A stretch of 64,000 nt of DNA, taken from NCBI GenBank assembly GCA_018350325.1, contig JAEVLN010000006.1, positions 3,300,693 through 3,364,692 on the forward strand. Reading direction: 5' to 3'. The stretch's first letter is position 1. Every line of letters begins with the position of its first letter. The translations under genes were made by a program, and so were the position numbers. The notes below the pieces were generated by a model, which was not told the DNA's origin, did not search any database, and was given only the letters and a program-made list of their open reading frames with translations. Below, piece after piece: positions 23,866 through 35,600 of this stretch. Source of the DNA: Globodera rostochiensis (Eukaryota; Nematoda; Chromadorea; Rhabditida; Heteroderidae).

Positions 23866-26800
23866 ATGCGTTTCAAACAATTTCTATTCCTTATTTTTGC
23901 TATTTTTCTTGTTGGTGAAGTAGCGGGTGATGGACAAAGTCCTAAGAAACAACCAGCAGATAACGCCCACGGTCTAAACCATGAGAAAAAAGAGATGAAA
24001 TTTAGCGACGAACCGAAGGCCAAGGAGGACGCCAAAAATTTAAATTCAGATCCAAGTAATGGCTTTGAAGAAATTTTTGGAGGTTCACCGGTCAAACTTG
24101 GAAAACTGAATAAGCAACAGAAAAAGGAGTTGAAAAAAATGCTTAGGGCAGAAGAAAAACGGGCCAAAGAAGTCAAAAAGGACCTTAAGCTATTGCCTTT
24201 CAACAAAGGTAAGATTTCAATCTTTAAATTTTTTTTTTCTTCTACTTTTTTTCAGTACTTCCACCACTACCGGAAAGTGAAAAAGAACACAATCATGCTA
24301 AACAAAATAACAATAAACAAAAAGTTTTGCATAAGGTTGATGAGGTACTAAATCAATATTTTTTTTATTAATGAATAATTAATATTTTATAATTTTGAAT
24401 ATTACTAATAATTATTAGGGCTGGGATTTTTAGGCACTAAGAACCCTCAAATCACCAGGCTATAGGCAGTAAAAACCCCAAGGCACTAAAATTCTGCCAA
24501 TTGTTTGTTTGTAAAATGAAAATAAATTATACTCGCCTTTTGCAGTTGCAAAACCCCAAAATCGTCCTTCTTTTTTTGGAAAAGAATACCGAAAAGGGAA
24601 AATAGACATTAACAGCGCCAAATAGTCGCTCTAATTATAAAAGTATTTGAGGAAAATGCTATTTTAGTAGCCTATGCAAAAAAAGAGTAAAGTGCTTAAA
24701 AAATGTATTTAGGAGAAAATAAAAGGAGATGTAAATTCATTGAAAACAAAAATTGCTGGAGAATCAGGAGATTATGAAGATGTTAAAAAAGACGCAGAAA
24801 AATTGGAAAACCTACCGAATTTACCCCTAAATTCTGTGGATATGGAAGAGACAAACGAAGAAATGCTTCAGCAAATTGAACCGCAAGTATCATGGTCATC
24901 AGCTCCGAAAGAATTGGATCATAAAAATGAAGTTCTGACAACGGAATTTAAAGAATTCGACGAAAAAAGCGATGTTGGGCCATCGGAACTGAATGAGTTT
25001 GAGCAGACAAACGAAGAAATGGCTCAGCAAATTGAAATTAAACCGCAAGGATCATGGTCACCAGCTCCAAAAGAATTGGAACATAAAAATGAAGCTGTGT
25101 CAACGGAACTTAAAGAATTCGACCAAAAAATCGATCCATCAGAACTGAATGAGTTTGATCAGATAAGCAAAGAAATCCCACAGCAACTTGAAAAAAGTGG
25201 ATCGCAAGGATCAATTTCCCCAGCGCCCATAGAATCCAACGATGTTTCAAACTCTATGGACGATGAATTTGTCAGTGCTGAGACTGTGTTTAGAAGATTG
25301 TCACGATCATCCACGGAAAATGATGCCCTATTCAAGGATGCCATCGAAAAGAATGAAAACGCTAAGGAGGAAATAAAGGCAAGAACAAAAACAAAATATA
25401 AAAAATCAAACCCCAAAAATGTCTACCTATTTTTCAGGATGATTTTGTGCCGGCCATTATTAAAATATCGGAAGAAATTGAAAATGGTGATGAAAAAGCA
25501 AAATCACGAGAATATGATGCCAACATGCTCAAAGGGGCTAATGAAAAGGATAAAGCCATTGAGGAAAATTCAATGGAAATTAAGGTGAAAAATATTTTTT
25601 ATTAAATAGTACCAGTAAAAATGTCATACTATTTAGAGTGACACAGAGGCAGCTAAAAGTAAAACTCTCGAAGAGGTTATGATTAATGAGGAAAAAACAA
25701 AATCAGCAGAACGTGAAGAGGATAAGGCAAAGGACGGATCAATGGAAATAAAGGCTATTTTTACAAAAATAAATTAAAATTTCTAAACATTTTATAAATC
25801 TAAATTTAGAACGACGTCGAGCCAGCTCTAACCAAGACGATTTCAAAAGATTTTGGCAATGATGAAGAAAAACATAACGGCCACTTGCGGGACAATGCCG
25901 AGAACGGCTCTACTGAAATTAATGCAGACTCGTTCAAAGATCAAATCGAAAATGAGGCGGAAAAAAAGAAATCAATGGAACTGCCACCAATTACCGCGGA
26001 CGAAACGCCGATGGATGAGGTTCCGACAAATGCTGCAGACACTGCGGATGAAATGCCAACAATTGCTGCAGACGAAACGCCGACAGATACTGAGGATGAG
26101 TTTCCGATAAATGCTGCAGACACTGCGGCTGAAATGCCGACAATTGCTGCGGACGAAATGCCGACAAATACTGTGGATGAGATTCTGACAAATGCTGCAG
26201 ACACTGCGGATGAAATTCCACCAATTACCGTGGACGAAACGCCGACAGATACAGTGGATGAGATTCCAACAAATGCTTCAGACACTGCGGATAAAATGCC
26301 GACAATTACTGCGGACGAAATGCCAATAAATACTGTGGATGAGATTCTGACAAATGCTGCAGACACTGCGGATGAAATTCCACCAATTACCGTGGACGAT
26401 ACGCCGACAGATACAGTGGATGAGATTCCAACAAATGCTGCAGACACTGCGGATGAAATGCCGACAATTACTGCTGACGAAATGCCAATAAATACTGTGG
26501 ATGAGATTTCGACAAATGCTGCAGACGAAATGCCGACAATTGCTGCGGACGAAATGCCGACAAATACTGTGGATGAGATTCCGACAAATGCTGCAGACAA
26601 AATGCCGACAATTACTGCGAACGAAATGCCAACAAATACTGTGGATGAGATTCCGACAAATGCTGCAGACACTGTGGATGAAATGCCGACAATTACTGCG
26701 AACGAAATGCCAACAAATGATGAGATTCCGACAAATGCTGCAGACACTGTGGATGAAATGCCGACAATTACTGCGGACGAAATGCCAATAAATACTGTAG

Positions 26801-29735
26801 ATGAGATTCCGACAAATGCTGCAGACGAAATGCCGACAATTACTGCGAACGAAATGCCAACAAATACTGTAGATGAGATTCCGACAAATGCTGCGGACGA
26901 AATGCCGACAAATACTGTGGATGACATTCAGACAAATGCTGCAGACACTGCGGATGAAATGCCGACAATTGCTGCGGACGAAATGCCGACAATTACTGTG
27001 GATGAGATTCCGACAAATGCTGCAGACACTGCGGATGAAATGCCGACAATTGCTGCGGACGAAATGCCGACAAATACTGTGGATGAGATTCCGACAAATT
27101 TTGCAGACGAAATGCCGACAATTACTGCGAACGAAATGCCAACAAATACTGTGGATGAGATTCCGACAAATGCTGCAGACACTGCGGATGAAATGCCGAC
27201 AATTACTGCGGACGAAATGCCAATAAATACTGTGGATGAGATTCCGACAAATGCTGCAGACGAAATGCCGACAATTGCTGCGGACGAAATGCCGACAAAT
27301 ACTGTGGATGAGATTCCGACAAATTTTGCAGACGAAATGCCGACAATTACTGCGAACGAAATGCCAACAAATACTGTGGATGAGATTCCGACAAATGCTG
27401 CAGACGAAATGCCGACAATTACTACGGACGAAATGCCAATAAATACTGTGGATGAGATTCCGACAAATGCTGCAGACGAAATGCCTACAATTGCTGCGGA
27501 CGAAATGCTAACAAATACTGTGGACGAGATTCCGACAAATGCTGCAGACGAAATGCCGACAATTACTGCGAACGAAATGCCAACAAATACCTTGGATGAA
27601 ATTCCGACAAATGCTGCAGACACTGCGGATGAAATGCCGACAATTGCTGCGGACGAAATGCCGACAAATACTGTGGATGAGATTCCGACAAATTTTGCAG
27701 ACGAAATGTCGACAATTACTGCGAACGAAATGCCAACAAATACTGTGGATGAGATTCCGACAAATGCTGTAGATGGAATGCTACCAATTACCGCGGACAG
27801 AACGCCGACAGATACTGTGGATGAAATGCCAACAAATGCTGCAGGCGAAATGCCTTTAGATAAGATGCCAACAAAAGTTACAAACGAAATGCCAACAGAT
27901 ACTGTGGACGAGATTCCGACAAATGCTGCGAACGAAATGCATATGGTTGAAATGCCGTCAAAAGTTTTAGACAATATGTCGCCAATTGCTTCGCACGAAA
28001 TGCCGGCAATTACTGCAAACGAAAAGCCGACACTTGCTTCGAACGAAATGCCGGCAAATACTGTGGATAAAATACCGTCAAAAGCTTTGGATAAGACGCC
28101 AATTACTGTGGATGAAATGCCAACAGATACTGTGCCTAAAATTTTAACAGGAGCTCTGGACAATATGCCGACAATTGCTTTGGACGAAATGCCGGCAAAT
28201 ACTGTGACCGATTTAGACAAAAAATCCTCAAACCGGGAGATGCCGACAAATATTGAGCATGAAACGCCTATAACTAGATTGTTTAAGAATAAAGAAGTAA
28301 GGTCAGACGAAAGGGAGAAAATGTCTGAGAATGAACTTGACGATGAAAGTGAAGACGAAGCGCATGACCATGTTGTCCAACCAACTATGGAAGAAGTGTG
28401 GTCAAAGATTTTAAAAGAACAACCTGAGACAATTGTTGCAGGAAACAACACCCAGCAAAAGCCGTATGAGATTTTATCATTTCAGGAAAACAAAATGGCT
28501 TCAACAAAATTGAAAGTTTTATGCAAAGCAAATAAAGAAGAATGGGATAATCATAGGTAAAAATGTTGATTAAAATTTTATTAAAGCAATTTTTAAAAAA
28601 GTAAATTCCCATGCCGGGAATCGAACCCGGGCCGTGTGGGTGAAAGCCACAAATCCTAACCACTAGACCACATGGGAAACATTTGGAATTAGCACATACT
28701 GCTAAAAGTGAGGGAAATGAATTTTTAATTATATTTAAGTGACTTATTGGAATCGATTGAATTTGAAAAGCTGTTGAAGGGAAAGCAATGTACTCATATT
28801 GCTTTGGAAAATAATGCATTCCAAGCAAAAAAGGTGAATTTGAATCGACACAAAAAAGCAAAAAATGCAGACTACAAAGTCATTGCATCCTTTGAATTTA
28901 CGCGGAATAAAGTTGATGAAAAACGGCACAAAATGTGGAGAGAATGGAAACAAAAGTCGAAAAGCGGCTTGGAGATACTTAGACGGGAAAATAATAGTTC
29001 TAAGGTCCTTTACATTAATTTGCGCTATAGATAGATAATTAAGTAATTAAGAAAAAAAGTCAGGGTTTACTTTTAGATATTGTTCATGGTCACCTTCCGC
29101 AATTCAAATACAAAGGTTTTGAGGGCTTTGAAAGAAATGATTGAAAGACCAGGATTGGCAAAAAAAGCAAAGAAATTTAAATCAGAAGATCCTTCTACAA
29201 GGATTGCATTAATTGATCAAATTTTAAAGCAGATCAGTGATTTTAGCTTTGATGGAGTACTTCTGGACTTTACTGGTATTTAATTTTTAAAAAAGTTTTA
29301 ACACAATAATAAAAACAACAAATCAATTTACTTATTTTTTAGGCGTCAATTTGTCATCTGAATACATAGGAAAACATTTTGAGAATTTTCTCAGCGATTT
29401 TCTCTTGAGAAATGCGCAAGAACATTTAAGAAGGCTTCAAATAAATAAAAATGCTGAACGGCGAATTATCGGTACTTTTTATTTAAATTGTATTTATTAA
29501 ATTTAAATTTTTAGCTGTACGTATTGATCAAGAAGAAATTGACAGCATCAGAACAGAGGCTTTTTCGCGACTCAATTTGATGGAACTTATTTCATTCATC
29601 GGAGTAAAAACAAAATTGGAAGAAGGAAATTTAATAGGAAAAATTGGTAAAATTGAAGTTATTTTGTGTTTACAGATTAATTAAAAATTCCAGGTGATAA
29701 AATTCGGAATTACCACAACAACGTGATCACGAATA
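23866..29735 (+). CDS. Secreted acidic protein with a very long octapeptide-repeat region, unrecognised
   Basis: The start at 23866 opens a clear signal peptide (MRFKQFLFLIFAIFLVGEVAG). Exons 23866-24208, 24256-24344, 24713-25378, 25438-25584, 25637-25753, 25810-28556, 28740-29004, 29077-29275, 29343-29471 and 29515-29647 follow with compatible phases. The first part is Lys/Glu-rich, probably coiled or disordered. The exon 25810-28556 holds dozens of 8-residue units of the type (A/V)DE(M/I)PT(N/I)x. After the array comes a more globular region (ESIEFEKLL, KVLRALKEMIERPG, EYIGKHFENFLSDFLL, AFSRLNLMELISFIG). Two introns (25379-25437 and 25754-25809) use GC donors. The 3' end is unclear: splicing from 29647 meets stops soon after, so the gene may end near 29700-29735 or use a junction I did not find to reach the Ser/Pro exons downstream. 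Family and function are unknown; secretion is inferred from the signal peptide. Confidence 0.68.
26000..28250 (+). repeat. Coding tandem array, 24-nt unit (octapeptide)
   Basis: Units read (A/V)DEMPTIA, ADEMPTNT, VDEIPTNA and variants, often grouped into higher-order blocks of two to four. The array stays open for more than 2.2 kb with many silent and missense differences and no frameshift. Divergence rises toward the 3' end. The complementary strand is also open for long stretches (25941-26927 and 26928-28451), a by-product of the periodic unit. Confidence 0.95.
28606..28677 (-). tRNA. tRNA-Glu (anticodon TTC), antisense in an intron
   Basis: Read on the minus strand the 72-nt sequence folds as a cloverleaf: acceptor TCCCATG pairs with CATGGGA, the D-arm carries GGTCTAGTGGTTAGGA, the anticodon stem TGTGG/CCACA holds the loop CTTTCAC with anticodon TTC, and the T-arm carries GGGTTCGATTCCC. 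The discriminator base is A. No intron. It lies in the 28557-28739 intron of the octapeptide-repeat gene, on the opposite strand. Confidence 0.96.
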
Positions 29736-29774
29736 AAATTTGTGAACTCTCTGCGCAAACTCGAAGACATAAAA

Positions 29775-31534
29775 GAGGTGCAACTCCGCCGCCCACGGCT
29801 AACTCACCAGCATCATCGCCGTCTAAAGCCAAACATGGCTCTCCAAAATCACCGCATTCCCCACCATCATCACCGTCTAAAGCCAAAAATGGCTCGCCAA
29901 AATCACCGCATTCCCCACCATCATCACCGTCTAAAGCCAAACATGGCTCGCCAAAATCACCGCATTCCCCACCATCATCACCGTCTAAAGCCAAACATGG
30001 CTCGCCAAAATCACCGCATTCCCCACCATCATCACCGTCTAAAGCCAAAAAGGGCTCGCCAAAATCACCGCATTCCCCACCATCATCACCGTCTAACGCC
30101 AAAAATGGCTCTCCAAAATCACCACATTCCCCAATATCATCCCCGTCTAAAGCCAAACATGGCTCGCCAAAATCACCACATTCCCCACCATCATCCCCGT
30201 CTAAAGCCAAACATGGCGCGCCAACAGCAGCTCTTTCGAAATCAACCAGCTCTTTGAAGAATGACAACCAAAAGTCGCCTGAAACGCCATCAAAGGCCAG
30301 CCCAAAGGACAAAAAAGAGAAACATCAACATTCATCGTCTCCTAACGCAAAATTGCACACTAATCCATCGGTATATTCCGTTATCGTAATTCATAAATTT
30401 GCGATCGGGTGTCGTATGGAGATTAAACAACTCAAATCAGTAGATTTAAGTATCGAGCATCATCGAGTATTATTCACCAATACTAATCACAGTCGAAGTC
30501 TGAAGGTGCTAAACAGCTGCTCATAAAAAAATCATTAAGCCTGCCCATCATTCACCAACTCGCCAGCCACCGCATTCTTCGAGCGGTATGGCACGCCCGT
30601 CACCATTTAAAGTCAGTCATCACCAACCCCCACTAACACCACCAGAATCACATGTTCATAAGCATTCACCAATGTCTCCATCAATAAAGACGGTAATTTC
30701 AGTTTGCGTAACCAAAAATTTTGAAAAAAATCTTTAAAATAGTTCTGTTTTTTAATATTTTACGAGAGCGGTAGATGTAAAATAATCGAGACTTTCGAAC
30801 AAAGATTGTCCACGGCCATAAATCATTGCCACTACCGCCGCCATCGCTACCACATAAACACAGTTCGGACCGTAGTCCGCTTCTCGACCATCCCATAATT
30901 CGATCAACAATTGGTTTGCCAAATCAAAGCCAACCAAATTCGCCACCACAATTCACTCCGGAACAACATCGGCTTCTAATGCAAACTGTACTTCGTCCAC
31001 CACAAGGCTTGCCATTTGAAGAGAACGACCAGCATGCTCCCCCACTGTCACAAAAAACTGACCATGATGCCGGCAAATATTGTAAGGAAGTTCAAAACTT
31101 TTTGAAAATAGTTTTAAATTTGTTTAGATTTATTGTAATATTAACTTTATTAACAAATTAGTTAATTAAATAAGTTAAATAGATTTAAGAAACAAAAATT
31201 CAAATATATAGGGTTTGACGATGATGATAATGATGAAAAAGAGAACCATCTACTTTACAATAATACGCCACGACCTTCACAGCTGGCCGATCATGATACA
31301 GACAAATATTGTAAGCTATTTTTAAAAATTGTTTCAGCCAATTACTATTTAAATAAATACCAATGTCTAAACATAGGGTTTGATGACGATTATGTTGCTC
31401 ACAACGAAATTTCTTCAAATCAAAACCAGGTCTGTGTATGAATGGATTACATTTACTTTTGCAAATAAACTTTTAAATTTAAGCAACTTCCAACTGCAGG
31501 CTATGAAACAAAGCTTTTCGAGAAAGATGAATGC
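29775..31534 (+). CDS. Ser/Pro/Lys-rich repeat exons, 3' part of the preceding gene or a separate gene
   Basis: An open frame about 29723-30380 encodes seven copies of an 18-residue unit with core GSPKSPHSPPSSPSKA. Later exons keep the same low-complexity style: about 30522-30691 (PTRQPPHSSSGMARPSP), about 30802-31080 (HKSLPLPPPSLPHKHSSD and TPEQHRLLMQTVLRPPQGL), and short acidic exons at about 31211-31310 (FDDDDNDEKENHLL) and 31380-31430 (FDDDYVAHNE), ending near 31534. I could not find an in-frame ATG, nor an in-phase splice from 29647, so the start is unresolved. SP/KSP repeats suggest a disordered, heavily phosphorylatable protein. No family recognised. Confidence 0.5.
29818..30225 (+). 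repeat. Coding tandem array, 54-nt unit (18 residues), seven copies
   Basis: The nucleotide unit begins CCGTCTAAAGCCAAA and recurs with few changes. Most variation is in one codon (His/Asn/Lys after KAK), so copies are young or homogenised. Confidence 0.93.
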
Positions 31535-31599
31535 TAAAATTGTTCATAGAAAAAATATTTTATTAGTATTATTGAACATTGTAATAATTTAGTTTTAGA

Positions 31600-32628
31600 A
31601 AATAAATTTTGAGCATACCTATAACTGTTTTTCTGTAGTCAAGTAAGCTAATTTTTTTTTATTTCGACCGAAAATTTGAATACAGTTAAGGTAATGAATG
31701 CAAACAAGTTATAAAAGGTCTCCATTGAATTTTTGCCATAAATTTTGACGCCATTGTTCTCGTTAGTGAAGGTCTGAGTAATAAGTAGGGCTTTTCGGTT
31801 AGGCCGGTTTTAAGTTTTTGGGCCAAATAAGCCGGTTTGTTTGGTTAACCGGCCGGAACTCACCCTAATTTTTAATGTAACACATTCATCAAATCGCTTT
31901 CCTCGGACGTCAAAAAAATGGCTGGAATTCCGGCTCTTAATATGTCCGGAAATCGGAATTCCGGACCAAAAATGTCCAGAAATTTCGAACTCTCAAAAAT
32001 TTGATTTTGACCATTTTTCTTAACAAATTTCATCAAAAAATGTAAAATTTTCTCGGTGGCGCCTATCGGCACCGCCGACACGCCCCAAACTAATACAAAA
32101 ACTATGAAACATCCTACCAATTTTTGTAAATTTCCGGATTTATTGCCAAAAGGCCGGACCAAAAATGTCCGGAAATCCGGTTACGTCCCTAATTAACACC
32201 ATTTTGAATATCCTTTCTATTGTTATTTTATTTATTAAGCAAAACAATGTCAAAAACTAACCCTTTATTGTGAGTTTACACCGAGATTGTCAAGAAGATA
32301 TACAAAAATGATAGAACACAATGATATCAAAGTTAGACACAGATGGGTCTTAAAAAGTAAACACCCGAAAGCATAAATGGACAGGACAGTGACAAGAAAT
32401 GCAAAAACTGGTAAGGCAAGCCCAACAAAATGAAATGGAATATATAAAATAACAATTCTAAATTATAGTGTACATCCGAATCTGAAAGATGGAAGTATGA
32501 ATCCGAATAAATTCTTAATTGTCTAATTTTACTGTATTATCTTTAAAAACACAATTTTTTTCAAAACTTCTTATCAAAATTTTGCAAAATTATTTATTCG
32601 GAATTTGTCCTCACAAATCAGAGTTTTG
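31600..32628. other. Gene-free, MITE-like words and a hairpin module
   Basis: GGCCGG words at about 31798-31857 and TCCGGAAAT/GGAATTCCGG words at about 31920-32185 in both orientations mark one or two decayed elements. A GC hairpin module lies at about 32055-32080. No gene seen. Confidence 0.5.
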
Positions 32629-35600
32629 TTATTCATTTTGCTGAAGCACTTCAATGGTTTTCGTACTTTGTGATGGCGGTCGACTGGGCGGTGTAAGCAG
32701 TAGCAAGGATGGTGTTGGCCAAAGATGAGAGGGTCTCTTCTGCATTACCGGATAGGATGAGGATGCCTTTTTAACAAATAAAAAAAATTGTTCAATCTCT
32801 GCTCGTTCTTAGAAAATTCTTTAAATTTTGAAACCGAAATCATTCAACCATTGCCTATGTGAATAAAAAATTTCCTTTCCCAACGCCTATCAACGCAACG
32901 AAGCCTCGGGTTTTACAAAAAAAAAATTTCTTGCTCTTTATGGGTTGAAAAATAGGTTTTGGTCTAACCTCCCAGTCACTTAATGCCCACCTTTTCATTG
33001 TCTCCAGCTTCCGCTGCTGTTGCTGTACTCAACGGCAGCTCATGGACAAAAGATGTTCGCGGAGACAATGATGGCATATCCCTTCTGGAAAACAGTCCTC
33101 CAAATCCCGAATTTGATGACCTCTTTTGTTTGGAAGATTTTTCTGTTTCGCAAATATCGGCCTGATAAGCCATTGAGTCAATGTCACCACTATGTTGCCA
33201 ACTTCCACCAAGATTCGGCCTTAAAATATCTTATATTAATTTAGTGCTGATTTATTAATGAGATTATCATATACACGATTTTCTTGGCTCAATAAATTTA
33301 GGAAATGATTATTATAGCAATTTCTAATTTTAACTAAAAAATTCACATTTAAAGTGTGCATTTAATTTTATTTTACATTTAATAAAACAATCAATTTAAT
33401 TTTCCTATTTAAACTTCATAGTTTTAAAAAGATTGTTTTAAACCTATCAGTTGTCAATTGTGTTTGTTCCCTTTCTTCCAATTCCGCTGCCTCCAGTTCC
33501 TCGGGAGTATCTTTGCGCTGGAGAATTGCCTGTCGCATCAGAAAGCGTTCTTAAATTTTTATTTTCTAAAAATTAAAAAGCATTATAATTTGATATCACC
33601 TCGCTGAAGTTGAATTACAATCTTTAGAAAAATAAATAAATTAATTAAATTAAATCAATCAATCAAAAAATACCTTTGTCGGCATGTCAGGAATCAACTG
33701 AAAATTATGTTATTTAATTTTTTTGGATAAAAATAAAACATACATAAGCAAATATGGCTTTTATCGAAAGAACCACAAGCTGTAAAAGAAAATTACAGTG
33801 ATTACTTACAGTGAAATATTAAAAGAATTTTGACCTCAAAAACGAGCACAAAAACGAGACGAAATGCCAAAATAATCCACCACTTGTCTTGCAACTCGTA
33901 ATTGTCATCACAAATTGTCTCAAAAGATTGACCCCACACTTGCCGGCTGATCGGCTGGTTGATCAGTGAGCATGGTGGCCGACGATAGTCTTGATACCGA
34001 CAATATGTCGTATTTGGAAATTCAGAATTTTGCACAATGAATTTGGACGAATCAAAATACGCAAAAGTGTCTTCAGCATAGCTAAAAATTAAATGATCCT
34101 TTTTGATTTAATTTTCAATTAATGAACTAATATAACCACCAACCAACCCGTGCAAAGTTTCTTGCGTAAGCTGATAGTAAAGTTTTGGAATGAAATCGGA
34201 GGTGAACGCGATCACAAAAGCATTGCAAAGCACCGCAATGTTGCTGATCATGTTGATGATGGTAATCCAAATGCCGATGTTTCTTGCCTGTTCAGCCACT
34301 GGACGTTGGGTGGTAATGATGAATCTGTGTTAAAAATAAAATATTACTATTTTCGGGTTTTCAAAGAAATTGGTAAAATTAAAATATAGAAAAAGTTTTT
34401 AATGAGGTATATTGGAATTATGATTTGTGAAAAAAGAATGTATATTCTCGGCAGAAAATAAATAAATTTGAAAACACTTTTTTTTATTAAACATTAATTT
34501 ATTTATTTTTCTCGCTTGTATGCATCTAATCGGATTTCAAGAATGTTGTTAATTAGTGCAAATAAAGGTGCCAATGGGAAAGCGGCAACAAAAAGTGTGA
34601 CAAATCCAAGTTGGATCACCTGAAAGTAAGAAATTATTAAAATTTAAATACAAATTTTAAATAACCATTTCCAAATATTCGTCAAACAAAAATTGCTGAT
34701 ATACAACATTCAACGAATAGTCCTAAATTTAAAAAAGAATATGTAGTCAAAATAATTTCTAACAATATTTTTTCACAAAATAAATACCTGTTCGTATAAG
34801 CTGACTTTTGTGCTAGGACTAAAACATTTGATGGTTTGGCGCCTTTCCTTGCTAATTCGTTCAGCTTTTTGTTTTTTTGTCTCAGGAATTTTAAAACGCC
34901 ATCGTCGAACCCAATAGGAAAGCAATCTATTAAAGATTTTTATACTTAAATTTATTTATTTTATTATAAGTAATTTAAAAGCACTTACGGGTATCCAATC
35001 TCAAAAAATGCATTGATAATCTGTTTTCCGACCATTATTACAGCCAGCTGAATCACAAGCTCTACCATACAACCAGCCGCTTCACATTGCTCAAAAGGTT
35101 GAAATGGCCTAAAAACACGTAGAATTTTCCCACCTAAAATAATTATTAAAATTATTTTAAATGTACCCAAAACTGAGACGGTCCGCGTCAATCCAACGAT
35201 TTAGATGGGTCATACCAGCAAATCTTCCCTTTATGAACGCGATATAGAACAAACTTGAGTAAAAGTTGACGAATTGGAACAAAAACACTTTGAATGTGTA
35301 GCTGAAAATTAAAATTAAAAAAATCAGAAATCTAATTATTTATACCTATTGTCGAATTCAGTTTGAGTTCGAGGACATTCCCAATTAGTCAACTTGAGTG
35401 CCAATTTACTGTAGAACTATAATAATATTTTGTTATTTTGATAACATATACCTAGTAAAATGACTAAAATTTTCTTACGAGTAAAATTCAATTTAAAAAA
35501 AATTTAAACTTTCAAAAAATAAAAAAATCTTAAATGGATCAATTAAAATTTTGTTAACTACAACCCATACAAAGTTCATAATAAGAATAAAAATAAGATT

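Noticed and set aside
25941..28451. Long antisense ORFs (328 and 507 codons) rich in VFVGISS
   Set aside because: They are the mirror of the 24-nt coding array on the plus strand. A periodic unit without stop complements stays open on both strands. The sense frame has a signal peptide and a consistent exon chain.
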